A DNA stretch of 64,000 bases from Vallitalea sp. (GTDB lineage: Bacteria > Bacillota > Clostridia > Lachnospirales > Vallitaleaceae), in NCBI GenBank assembly GCA_025210515.1, contig JAOARM010000045.1, forward strand, positions 19,199 to 83,198, written 5' to 3'. Positions within the stretch are counted from its first letter, which is position 1. The number at the start of each line of letters is the position of its first letter. Shown piece after piece: positions 1-8,596 of this stretch. A program made the position numbers and the translations under genes. The notes beneath the pieces were generated by a model. That model saw only the letters and a list, made by a program, of their open reading frames with translations, made no database searches and was not told where the DNA came from.

Positions 1-217
1 GAATATCAGGAACATCAAAGCATGTAATTATTTTGATAACTCCTGCAAGCTTAATTGCTTCTGATATATCTATTTTCTTAACGACTCCATTAGCAATTGT
101 ACTATGTAAGACTTTTGCAATATAAGCATTATCTAATTGAAAATCATCTGTATAACGAGCACGCCCCGTTACTTTATCAAACGCATCTACTCTCTTAACA
201 CTTTTTCCGACACTCAC
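1..217 (-). CDS. Xanthine dehydrogenase-like molybdopterin-binding protein, N-terminus only
   Basis: This is the first 72 or so codons of a gene that runs off the left edge. It starts at GTG (217) with a ribosome site AAGGAGTG just upstream. The visible protein contains KRVDAFDKVTGRARYTDD, the typical opening of the aldehyde oxidase/xanthine dehydrogenase a/b-hammerhead domain. The same opening occurs internally in the fused hydroxylase at 8597-11179 (RVDAFSKALGTAIYVDDM). Unlike that protein, it begins directly with the molybdopterin part and has no [2Fe-2S] domain, so its iron-sulfur subunit would have to be separate. It lies 48 bp downstream of ygeW on the same strand and probably belongs to that operon. 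The substrate cannot be told from this fragment. Confidence 0.8.
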   Translation of the reverse strand, partial: MSVGKSVKRVDAFDKVTGRARYTDDFQLDNAYIAKVLHSTIANGVVKKIDISEAIKLAGVIKIITCFDVPDI

Positions 218-265
218 TATATCACTCCTTTTATTTTAGGATATATGATAAGGAACTAGGGGTCA

Positions 266-1459
266 TTAAAGAAATTTTCTATTAACATTACGTTTATCTA
301 ATTTACTTAACAGTTCACTTGGATTTTTAATTTTACTTAGCAAAATCATAGATGCGATAATATATGGTTTGTAACTTGCTTGTTTATATAATGGTACGCG
401 GTACTTATTAAATACTTCTTCCTCAACTTCTCCATATTCACAACTAACTCCTGTGATATCGGCTGGTAAACAATGCATATATAGTGCTTCACTATTATTA
501 GTTAACTTCATCATATCTTTTGTGCACTGCCAGTCTCTAAACTCCTTATTTTGATTAAGCAATTCTTGTTCAAGCTTATCTATTTTTTCAAAATCTCTAT
601 CTCCATACAATTTAGTACGTTTTTCCATAGCATTAAAAGGAGCCCAACTTTTTGGATATACAATATCAGCATCTCTAAAGGCATCTTTCATACTATTAGT
701 TTTTCTATAAGAACCTCCAGATTTTGATGCATTACTTTTTGCTAATTCTTCTATATCTGACATAACCTCATATCCTTCTGGATGTGCTAAGACAACATCC
801 ATTCCCATACGTGTCATAAGACCGATTATACCCTGAGGTACTGAAAGAGGCTTACCATATGAAGGAGAATATGCCCATGTCATTGCTATTTTTTTACCTT
901 TTAAATTCTCAATGCCACCATAATGATTAATGAGATGTAACATATCTGACATAGTTTGGGTTGGATGATCTATATCACATTGAAGATTTACTATAGTAGG
1001 TTTTTGTTCCAGTATTCCATCGTCATTACCCTCTTTAACATATCTAGAAAAATCTCTCATATATTTATTTCCTTTTCCTATGTACATATCATCACGAATT
1101 CCAACGACGTCTGCCATAAATGAAATCATATTAGCTGTTTCACGTACAGTTTCTCCATGTGCAATCTGAGATTTGTTTTCTTCAAGATCTTGAACTTCTA
1201 AGCCTAGTAAATTACAAGCAGAAGCAAAGCTAAATCTAGTACGGGTAGAGTTATCTCGAAATAGAGAAATTCCAAGCCCACTATCAAATATTCTAGTAGA
1301 CTTATTATTCTCTCTTAAATAACGAAGTGCATCAGCCACAGTAAAAACAGCTTGTAGCTCATCAAATGTTTTTTCCCAAGTTAATATAAAATCATTATTA
1401 TACATAGATTTGTAGTTTAGTTGATTAAGCTTATCAATGAACCCTTTTATATTATTCAT
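266..1459 (-). CDS. ygeW: Knotted carbamoyltransferase YgeW
   Basis: The 397-residue protein belongs to the aspartate/ornithine carbamoyltransferase superfamily. The carbamoyl-phosphate motif STRTR is at residues 71-75, HPTQ at 165-168 and HCLP at 329-332. The long insert between HPTQ and HCLP and the overall length fit the knotted YgeW subfamily rather than ornithine carbamoyltransferase (about 310-340 residues). The start ATG at 1459 follows GGAGAAG. In E. coli and gut anaerobes YgeW is encoded with purine-degradation genes, as here. It lies 84 bp downstream of ygeY, with the xanthine-dehydrogenase-like gene after it. The physiological substrate of YgeW is, to my knowledge, unsettled; a ureido or carbamoyl intermediate of purine-ring breakdown is the inferred one. 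Confidence 0.88.
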   Translation of the reverse strand: MNNIKGFIDKLNQLNYKSMYNNDFILTWEKTFDELQAVFTVADALRYLRENNKSTRIFDSGLGISLFRDNSTRTRFSFASACNLLGLEVQDLEENKSQIAHGETVRETANMISFMADVVGIRDDMYIGKGNKYMRDFSRYVKEGNDDGILEQKPTIVNLQCDIDHPTQTMSDMLHLINHYGGIENLKGKKIAMTWAYSPSYGKPLSVPQGIIGLMTRMGMDVVLAHPEGYEVMSDIEELAKSNASKSGGSYRKTNSMKDAFRDADIVYPKSWAPFNAMEKRTKLYGDRDFEKIDKLEQELLNQNKEFRDWQCTKDMMKLTNNSEALYMHCLPADITGVSCEYGEVEEEVFNKYRVPLYKQASYKPYIIASMILLSKIKNPSELLSKLDKRNVNRKFL

Positions 1460-1543
1460 CTTCTTTCTTCTCCTTATATAAACTTTTATATTTTGATAGA
1501 CTAGCTCAAATCATAATTATTATTATATATTTAACTATCTCTA

Positions 1544-2752
1544 TTAATCATTTTCCTTGTTATTACAATATATAGTTGGTAACACTGAATATATTGATGC
1601 ACATTTTACTAAATCAGCTTTCCAAGTCTTTTCATTAGGCGCATGTGCCTCTTCTTCTTTTCCTGGTCCTAATCCAATACAAGGAATACCATATCTTCCC
1701 ATTATAGATACCGCGTTTGTAGAAAATGTCCATTTATCAACTTTTGGTGTGCCATACATATGTGTATAAGCTTCAACCATTGCCTTAGCAGGAGCACTAT
1801 CTTCTTCAAGTACCCATGTAGGAAAATAACAATCTGTTTCATAAGTTAATTTAGTCCAACTAGGCTTTGTATACTTATACATAGTAACTTCTGCATTATA
1901 TCTATTCACTGATGGAAGATTTCTTATTTCATCTAATGCAATCTCATAAGTTTCACCATCAGTTAATCTTCTATCAATAGATATTGCACACATATCAGCA
2001 ACTGCACATCTTGAAGGTGAGTTAAAGAATATCTCAGAAACAGTAAGCGTTCCTTTTCCTAGAAAATTATCAATATGCAACTTATTATTAAGTTCTCTAA
2101 CTTCTAGTAAAATATCTGCCATCTTGTATATTGCATTTTCTCCACGCTCTGGAGCTGAACCATGACAAGAAATTCCTTTAACTTCAACTCTTATTTCCAT
2201 TCGACCTCTATGTCCACGATAAATATTGCCATTAGTAGGCTCAGTAATAACAACAAATTCTGGTTTAATATGATTTTCGTTAACTATATATTGCCAACAT
2301 AGACCGTCACAGTCTTCCTCTTGCACTGTTCCTGTAACTAACACTGTGTATTCATCACTAAGTAAATCTAAATCTTTCATGATTCTAGCACCGTACACAC
2401 TTGAAACAATACCCCCTAATTGATCAGAAGCACCTCTTCCACCAATTTCCTCATCATTTTCATATCCTTTATAAGGATCAAAATCCCAATTACTCATTTC
2501 ACCAAGTCCAACGGTGTCTATATGAGCATCATAAGCAATAAGAGTTTTACCAGTTCCCATATATCCTAATACATTTCCCATTTTATCAATCTCTACTTTG
2601 TCAAATTCTAACTTATTCATTTCTTTTACAATACGTTCTATAACTTTTTCTTCACCACAACTTTCGCCTGGAATAGCTATTAAGTCTCTTAGAAATTGTG
2701 TCATTTCTTGTTCATAACTCTTAGCTTTTTCTTTTACATCACTATAATTCAT
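1544..2752 (-). CDS. ygeY: M20-family metallohydrolase YgeY
   Basis: A 402-residue M20 dinuclear-zinc amidohydrolase of the YgeY type. Metal and catalytic residues are visible: H77 and D79 in DAHID, D110 in GASDQLGG, and E145/E146 in GTVQEED. I chose the ATG at 2752 because AGGAGG lies immediately upstream of it. A longer frame starting at 2794 would place that ribosome site inside the coding region. It is transcribed ahead of ygeW and behind a DauR-like regulator. In purine-degrading bacteria YgeY is thought to hydrolyse a linear amide or carbamoyl product of ring opening; the exact substrate here is inferred from context. Confidence 0.87.
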   Translation of the reverse strand: MNYSDVKEKAKSYEQEMTQFLRDLIAIPGESCGEEKVIERIVKEMNKLEFDKVEIDKMGNVLGYMGTGKTLIAYDAHIDTVGLGEMSNWDFDPYKGYENDEEIGGRGASDQLGGIVSSVYGARIMKDLDLLSDEYTVLVTGTVQEEDCDGLCWQYIVNENHIKPEFVVITEPTNGNIYRGHRGRMEIRVEVKGISCHGSAPERGENAIYKMADILLEVRELNNKLHIDNFLGKGTLTVSEIFFNSPSRCAVADMCAISIDRRLTDGETYEIALDEIRNLPSVNRYNAEVTMYKYTKPSWTKLTYETDCYFPTWVLEEDSAPAKAMVEAYTHMYGTPKVDKWTFSTNAVSIMGRYGIPCIGLGPGKEEEAHAPNEKTWKADLVKCASIYSVLPTIYCNNKEND

Positions 2753-2942
2753 TAAAATCCTCCTCATACTATATAAATTTTCATATTCACACATAGTATT
2801 TATTTACAAAAAACAAAACATATATGGCAATACATTCCCGACTTATATGTATATGTAGTTGATACATTCTTATGTTATTTTAATATCCTTATTAATTTAT
2901 TCTGTAATTTTAATGTGATTTATAACTGAAGAATAATTATGA

Positions 2943-3563
2943 TTAAATATAGTTATATATACTGTACTTAGATATTCCGAAATAATTAGCGACTTTATCT
3001 CCTGATTTCGTTATTAGAAATGCTCCTGCTTCGTTTAGAAATTGAATAGCTTTTATTTTATCTTCTTTTGTCATTAAGGCAACAGGCTTACCGATTATGT
3101 TAACTGACTGTTCAATTAAATCATCCAATAGATTATTAACATTACTTGGAATTTTATTTACTTCATCTTTTTTATCTTCGTGATTAATTAAATTCTTGAT
3201 GGAGTTTTCTGCTATTATTAATTGAGTTATATCGTAATTAATGCAAAAAATTGCAACTGGTTCTTCATTTTCGTCTCTTATGTAAATACTACTTGACTTC
3301 ATAATACGTCCGTCATGAGTCTTAGTTAAGTATCCTAATGAGTCTTGTAGATTATCTTTCTTATTAAGTGTTTCTAATACAATATGCGATGCTCCATCAC
3401 CTATCTTTCTGTTGGAAACATGACCGTTTTCTATAGCTAATATGGTGTTTTGAAGTTTATCTGTTTGCAAGTCATGTATTACCACTTCACAGTCCTTTCC
3501 AAAATGAGTAGCAATAGCTTTTGATAACCTTTTCAAAAAATCAAGATCTATATTAGCATCCAT
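2943..3563 (-). CDS. YheO-type PAS and DauR-like HTH transcriptional regulator
   Basis: A 206-residue protein. The first roughly 120 residues match the YheO-type PAS-like sensor domain (VVIHDLQTDKLQNTI, and RDENEEPVAIFCINYDIT near residues 95-112). The last 30 residues form a helix-turn-helix (GDKVANYFGISKYSIYNYI) of the DauR class that ends at the stop codon, as usual in this family. The ATG at 3563 follows AAAGGACTG. It is divergent from ssnA and upstream of ygeY and ygeW, so it probably controls the purine operons. The ligand is unknown. A purine-pathway metabolite is the obvious guess but nothing in the sequence shows it. Confidence 0.8.
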   Translation of the reverse strand: MDANIDLDFLKRLSKAIATHFGKDCEVVIHDLQTDKLQNTILAIENGHVSNRKIGDGASHIVLETLNKKDNLQDSLGYLTKTHDGRIMKSSSIYIRDENEEPVAIFCINYDITQLIIAENSIKNLINHEDKKDEVNKIPSNVNNLLDDLIEQSVNIIGKPVALMTKEDKIKAIQFLNEAGAFLITKSGDKVANYFGISKYSIYNYI

Positions 3564-3919
3564 TTAATCAGTCCTTTATTAACTTTTTAGATAATTAATC
3601 CACCTAGTACACTATAATTTTATTATTATTGCATATTAACTTGTAAGCATTACATTATAGATTAAAGTATATCATTTAATTTTTAACAATTCAATATTTT
3701 TTCAAAAATATTTTTAATTTACAAAAACTTTTTTTATTTTCTTTGACTTTTCATATTTTTAGTGGTAGTCTGATAATAGTATGTTGCGTTTACAAATAGT
3801 TTATATATTATAACATTACAAAATTTGATATTTCTAGCTCATTTCTGACCAAATATTATTCACTAAATTTTATTCTAACCTTCATTTATAAAATCATATT
3901 TTTTCAAAGGAGTGTTTAT
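3564..3919. promoter_or_regulatory. Divergent intergenic control region between the regulator and ssnA
   Basis: This 356-bp gap separates two divergent operons and is very AT-rich with T/A runs. On the plus strand there is a TTGACT at 3743-3748 and a GATAAT at 3772-3777, but they are 23 bp apart, too far for a standard sigma-A promoter, so only the -10 may be used. No strong palindrome, riboswitch-like fold or small ORF was recognised. It must contain promoters for both directions and presumably the site of the DauR-like regulator. Confidence 0.45.
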
Positions 3920-5251
3920 ATGTTATTAATAGGAAATGGAACAGTAATAACTCATGATAAGAATAATCCATTTATTGAAAATGGTTGTATATGTGTAAAA
4001 GATAACCTTATTCATGACATAGGAACTACAGAGATTATGAGAAAAAGATATCAAAAAGCTAAGTATATTAATGCAAAACGTGGACTTATTATGCCTGGAT
4101 TAATTAATCCACATCACCATATTTATAGTACTTTTGCAAGAGGATTATCAATTAAAAACTACTCCCCTACTAATTTCCTAGAGATTCTAAAAGGAATGTG
4201 GTGGAAACTTGATAATTTATTAACTCTTGAAGATGTTAAATATAGTGCTTATATAACCTATATTGACTGTATAAAAAACGGAGTTACCACCGTATTTGAT
4301 CATCATGCAAGCTACAGTGCTATAAGAGGAAGTCTATCACAGATTTCTAGTGTGGCTGATGAGTTAGGAATAAGAACTTGTCTATGTTATGAAGTATCTG
4401 ATAGACATGGTGAAAATAAAATGTTAGAAGCAGTTAATGAAAATATAGAATACATAGATTATGTTAAACAACGAGATAATGATATGCAAAAAGCAATGAT
4501 GGGTCTACACGCTTCTTTTACTTTATCTAATAAAACTCTATACTACATAAATGAGAACTTACCTACAGATACAGGTTATCATGTACATGTGGCAGAAGGT
4601 ATATCAGATTTATATGATAGTCGAGAAAAGTATAATAAAACAGTTGTTAAGCGTCTATTAGATATGAACATTCTAGGTTCTAAAACATTAGCAATACATT
4701 GTGTTCACATTAACACTAATGAAATGGATATTATAAAAGAAACAGATACTATGGTTGTACATAATCCTCAGTCAAATATGGGAAATGCTGTTGGTTGTAC
4801 GAAAGCTCTAGAAATGACTAAGCGTGATATAACTATAGGTCTTGGAACGGACGGTTATACTAGTGATATGTTAGAGTCAATGAAAGTAGCTAACATATTA
4901 CATAAACATCAAAATTATAATCCATCTGTTGCATGGGCTGAAGTTCCTCAGATGCTATTTAATAATAATTCTACAATAGCTAATCGTTTCTATAATAAAC
5001 CTATTGGCGTATTACAAAAAGGAGCATATGCAGATATCATTATTGCAGATTATAAGTCATATACTCCACTGAACAAAGACAATTATAATAGCCACATTCT
5101 ATTTGGAATAAAAGGCTGTAATATAAAAACAACTATAATTAATGGGAAAATAGTTATGCAAGATAATGAATTAATTGGAATTGATGAACGAAAAATTATA
5201 GCAGAATCATACAAGTTATCTTCAAAATTATGGGATAAGATTAATAATTAA
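3920..5251 (+). CDS. ssnA: Putative aminohydrolase SsnA
   Basis: A 443-residue amidohydrolase-superfamily enzyme. Metal ligands expected for the deaminase/chlorohydrolase branch are present: HH(H) at 65-67 in NPHHHIYS, H221/H223 in YHVHVAEG, H260/H263 in IHCVHI, and D311 in GLGTDG. The start ATG follows AAAGGAG. SsnA is widely encoded beside ygfK and selenium-dependent xanthine dehydrogenase in purine-degrading anaerobes and is expected to hydrolyse or deaminate a heterocyclic purine-derived intermediate. Here it is the first gene of the plus-strand operon, 31 bp ahead of ygfK. The precise substrate is inferred. Confidence 0.87.
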   Translation: MLLIGNGTVITHDKNNPFIENGCICVKDNLIHDIGTTEIMRKRYQKAKYINAKRGLIMPGLINPHHHIYSTFARGLSIKNYSPTNFLEILKGMWWKLDNLLTLEDVKYSAYITYIDCIKNGVTTVFDHHASYSAIRGSLSQISSVADELGIRTCLCYEVSDRHGENKMLEAVNENIEYIDYVKQRDNDMQKAMMGLHASFTLSNKTLYYINENLPTDTGYHVHVAEGISDLYDSREKYNKTVVKRLLDMNILGSKTLAIHCVHINTNEMDIIKETDTMVVHNPQSNMGNAVGCTKALEMTKRDITIGLGTDGYTSDMLESMKVANILHKHQNYNPSVAWAEVPQMLFNNNSTIANRFYNKPIGVLQKGAYADIIIADYKSYTPLNKDNYNSHILFGIKGCNIKTTIINGKIVMQDNELIGIDERKIIAESYKLSSKLWDKINN

Positions 5252-5282
5252 TAACTTAACTATAACAAGGAGTGGATAATCA

Positions 5283-8200
5283 ATGAGTGATAGAATGACC
5301 CCTATTTCTTTTGCACATTTAATTGAATGGATATTAGAGGAAAAAGAAAATCACAATACTATATTTGGTGTAAGAAATCATTATAAAATGAGAGATACAA
5401 GTACATATAAAATATTCAACGAAACACTTGAACTACCTTTTGGTCCTGCTGCTGGACCACATACCCAACTAACACAAAATATTATATGTGCATATATTGC
5501 AGGATGTAGATTTTTTGAGTTAAAAACAGTGCAAACATTAGACGGTGAAGATTTACATGTTTCTAAGCCTTGTATTAATGCTGTAGATGAAGGCTACAAT
5601 GTAGAATGGTCTACGGAGCTTACTGTAACACAGGCATATGAAGAATATGTAAAAGCTTATATATTATTAAAACTATTATCAAAAGAATATACCCTGGGAG
5701 ATTCTAACGGTTTTATATTCAATATGAGCGTAGGTTATGATTATGAAGGTATTTGCTCTGATAAGATTAATACTTTTATTGAAAATCTAAAAAATGCATC
5801 TAACACGCATATATGGAAAAAGTGTATATCATACACTATTAATAATATTAATAAATTTAATAATGTTGATGAAACTTATGTAAGAGAAATTTCTCCATCT
5901 ATATGTAATTCTATTACTTTATCAACACTTCATGGATGTCCATCAAAAGAAATAGAACGAATTGCTAGTTACTTATTACAAGAAAAGAATCTTAATACTT
6001 ATATAAAATGTAATCCTACTATGCTTGGATATGAATATACACGTACTACCTTAGATAAAATGGGCTATGATTATATAGATTTTAATGATTATCATTTTAC
6101 ACATGATTTACAATTTGAAGATGCTATACCAATGTTACAACGATTACAAAATATAGCTAATATGAGGAACTTAGAATTTGGTGTAAAGCTTACTAATACA
6201 TTTCCAGTTAAGATTACAGATAATAGACTACCGGGAGATGAAATGTATATGTCTGGTGTTGCATTATTTCCACTTTCTATTTCACTTGCCTATAAACTTG
6301 CGAAAGCATTTAATGGAAATATTAAAATATCTTATTCTGGTGGAGCAGATATATATAATATTACAGAAATAATTGACACTGGCATATGGCCTGTAACATT
6401 AGCAACTACTTTATTAAAGCCTGGTGGATACGAAAGATGTATACAAATAGCTAATAAGTTAAATGCATCTAACGTTAAATCAGAGAATATTATTGATGTA
6501 CATAAACTAAAGCAATTAAGAGATAAGATGCTACAGGATTGTTATTATATTAAACCAATTAAACCTAATGAAAATTATAAAATTAAAAGTAGCGTTCCGT
6601 TAATAGATTGCTTTATAGCACCATGTGAAAAAGGCTGTCCTATTAATCAAGACATCCCTGCATATATCCATCTATTAGGTGAAGGAAAACATCTTGAAGC
6701 ATTAAAGATAATAATAGATAAAAATCCCCTTCCCTATATAACAGGAACAATATGCAATCATAATTGTATGACAAAATGTACACGTAATTTCTATGAACAA
6801 TCTATTTCAATTCGTGAAGCAAAACTATATGCAGCAAAATCTGCTTATAAACAACTACTTAGTGAAATTAAACCACAAATAAAATCATCAAATGCAAAAG
6901 TTGCAATAATAGGTGGTGGCCCTGCTGGTTTATCAGCTGGTTATTTTCTTAGTAGAAGCGGTATAGATGTAACAATATATGAAAAGAGAAATTCTCTTGG
7001 AGGAATTGTTAAACATGTGGTTCCAGAATTTAGAATTTCAAGTGAATCTGTTAATAGAGATATAGATTTAATTACTAAAATGGGAGTGAAATTTGTACTA
7101 GGTAGCGAACAATGTTCAATTGATACTCTAAAATCACAGGGTTATAAGTATATTCTATTTGCTATAGGAGCATGGAAGCCAAATAACCTTAGTATAACTG
7201 GTGCTACCCCAATAAATGTACTTGATTTTCTTGAAAGACTTAGAAATAATGATACTTCATTACAACTTGGAGAAAATGTTGTTGTTATTGGTGGAGGTAA
7301 TACTGCTATGGATGCTGCCAGAGCTGCCAAAAGAGTATCTGGGGTCAATAATGTATCTATAGTTTATAGAAGAACGAAAAAATATATGCCTGCTGATGAA
7401 GAAGAGCTTCTACTAGCACTTGAAGAAGGCGTACATTTAAGAGAGCTACTCTCTCCAGTTGAAGTTATAGGAAATATGCTAGCATGTTGTAAAATGAAGT
7501 TGGGACAGCCAGATGATACTGGTAGAAGACGTCCTATTAAAACTAATGAAATAGAATATATACCTGCTAATACTATAATATCTTCAATAGGTGAAAAATT
7601 TGATACGAAATTATTCGTAGATAATGGAATTTCGGTAGATAATAAAGGTTATGTTATGGCTGATTGGGAAACTTGTGAAACTAATAAGGAAAATGTTTAT
7701 GTTGCAGGTGATGCTCTAAGAGGCCCTAGTACAATTGTTGAATGTATTGCAGATGCTACTAAATTTTCTTTATCTGTAATAAGTAAAGAAAAAATAAAAG
7801 AATCTGGATTTCAAAGCATTTCATATAGGAAAGATTTTAATAGAGCACTTGCAAAAAAAGGCACTCTTGTTAAATATAATACTCCATTAACAGAAGGTAA
7901 AAGATGTTTGGAATGTTCAACTATATGTGAGTCTTGTGTAGATGTATGTCCAAACCGTGCCAATATAGCAATAAATATTGATGGTAAATTAATGCGTCAG
8001 ATTGTTCATATAGATAGTATGTGTAATGAGTGTGGAAATTGTGAAGCGTTCTGTCCTTATACAAGTGCTCCTTATAAGCATAAATTTACTTTGTTTAGTA
8101 CTATTGAAGATTTTAATAATAGTAGTAATGAAGGATTTGTTATGTATGATATAGGTGATACTAGGTGTCAAGTAAGGTTAGATTGTGAAGTGTTAGATGT

Positions 8201-8291
8201 TAAGCTTATGGATGATAATTGTGTATTGCCAAGAGATATTGAAAATATTATATGGGTGATATATAGAAGATATGGTTACCTAATTAAATAA
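5283..8291 (+). CDS. ygfK: Iron-sulfur flavoprotein oxidoreductase YgfK
   Basis: A 1002-residue multidomain redox protein. The N-terminal half (to about residue 430) resembles dihydroorotate dehydrogenase-type barrels (LPFGPAAGPH near 51-60). A glutamate-synthase-like Fe-S segment follows near 450-510 (CEKGCP and CNHNCMTKC). Next come two dinucleotide-binding folds (GGGPAGLSAG near 543 and IGGGNTAMDA near 668). The C-terminus has ferredoxin-like clusters at about 877-925 (CLECSTICESCVDVCP and CNECGNCEAFCP). This is the YgfK architecture, annotated historically as a selenate reductase subunit. In purine-degrading anaerobes it is required for reductive purine catabolism, and it probably passes electrons between NAD(P)H and a purine-derived substrate or the neighbouring hydroxylase. 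Confidence 0.9.
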   Translation: MSDRMTPISFAHLIEWILEEKENHNTIFGVRNHYKMRDTSTYKIFNETLELPFGPAAGPHTQLTQNIICAYIAGCRFFELKTVQTLDGEDLHVSKPCINAVDEGYNVEWSTELTVTQAYEEYVKAYILLKLLSKEYTLGDSNGFIFNMSVGYDYEGICSDKINTFIENLKNASNTHIWKKCISYTINNINKFNNVDETYVREISPSICNSITLSTLHGCPSKEIERIASYLLQEKNLNTYIKCNPTMLGYEYTRTTLDKMGYDYIDFNDYHFTHDLQFEDAIPMLQRLQNIANMRNLEFGVKLTNTFPVKITDNRLPGDEMYMSGVALFPLSISLAYKLAKAFNGNIKISYSGGADIYNITEIIDTGIWPVTLATTLLKPGGYERCIQIANKLNASNVKSENIIDVHKLKQLRDKMLQDCYYIKPIKPNENYKIKSSVPLIDCFIAPCEKGCPINQDIPAYIHLLGEGKHLEALKIIIDKNPLPYITGTICNHNCMTKCTRNFYEQSISIREAKLYAAKSAYKQLLSEIKPQIKSSNAKVAIIGGGPAGLSAGYFLSRSGIDVTIYEKRNSLGGIVKHVVPEFRISSESVNRDIDLITKMGVKFVLGSEQCSIDTLKSQGYKYILFAIGAWKPNNLSITGATPINVLDFLERLRNNDTSLQLGENVVVIGGGNTAMDAARAAKRVSGVNNVSIVYRRTKKYMPADEEELLLALEEGVHLRELLSPVEVIGNMLACCKMKLGQPDDTGRRRPIKTNEIEYIPANTIISSIGEKFDTKLFVDNGISVDNKGYVMADWETCETNKENVYVAGDALRGPSTIVECIADATKFSLSVISKEKIKESGFQSISYRKDFNRALAKKGTLVKYNTPLTEGKRCLECSTICESCVDVCPNRANIAINIDGKLMRQIVHIDSMCNECGNCEAFCPYTSAPYKHKFTLFSTIEDFNNSSNEGFVMYDIGDTRCQVRLDCEVLDVKLMDDNCVLPRDIENIIWVIYRRYGYLIK

Positions 8292-8596
8292 CTTAGAATA
8301 AAAAGAAAAATAAATTCAAATTTCCGCTCCGAACAATATAGGGTAATATTCCGTCAGCTGGTTAATCGTCCTGATTAAGACAGCTGACCTCGCCGTCCGT
8401 GGCTCGTGCTCCATATTACCCTATATTATTCTACGCTAGGCTTGTGGAAGTTTTTAGTATTTGTAATTTTACTTATGTATTTATGAGAATTCTTGTAAGA
8501 TGTAAAGTCAAAAAACTTTATGAAATAATGCTTCTAATTTAAGATATTTGGATATAGATAGTTAATATTTTTATTTTATTATTGGGGTGATTACTT
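8292..8596. other. Intergenic region between ygfK and xdh
   Basis: This 305-bp gap contains the structured element described separately at 8331-8431. Left of it is an A-rich tail. Right of it lies about 165 bp of AT-rich sequence before the GGGGTGA ribosome site of xdh. No ORF of note and no convincing plus-strand sigma-A promoter was seen, so xdh may be read through from ygfK. Confidence 0.5.
8331..8431. ncRNA. Three-way-junction structured element, copy 1
   Basis: The outer stem is 8335-8349 with 8413-8427, 15 perfect pairs. Beyond one mismatch, 8331-8333 pair with 8429-8431. Inside is hairpin P2: 8353-8360 with 8381-8388 (8 bp), a 1x2 internal loop, then 8362-8367 with 8373-8378 (6 bp) closing the loop GTCCT at 8368-8372. 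A short P3 follows: GCC 8392-8394 with GGC 8401-8403 around loop GTCCGT. On the complementary strand the loops read AGGAC and ACGGAC. The element is GC-richer than its surroundings. The same architecture and loop words recur at 11187-11291 with different stem sequences, which argues for selection on RNA (or single-strand DNA) structure. The strand is undecided. The fold recalls the TwoAYGGAY motif of Clostridia, by memory only. Confidence 0.6.

Noticed and set aside
1557..1769. Plus-strand ORF opposite ygeY
   Set aside because: It lies wholly within the antisense of a clear M20 hydrolase gene and has no ribosome site; the same holds for the many other short antisense ORFs.
8331..8431. Molybdenum-cofactor or purine riboswitch controlling xdh
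   Set aside because: Position before a molybdenum enzyme is tempting, but the sequence does not match the conserved core I remember for those classes, and the sister copy lies at convergent 3' ends rather than in a leader.
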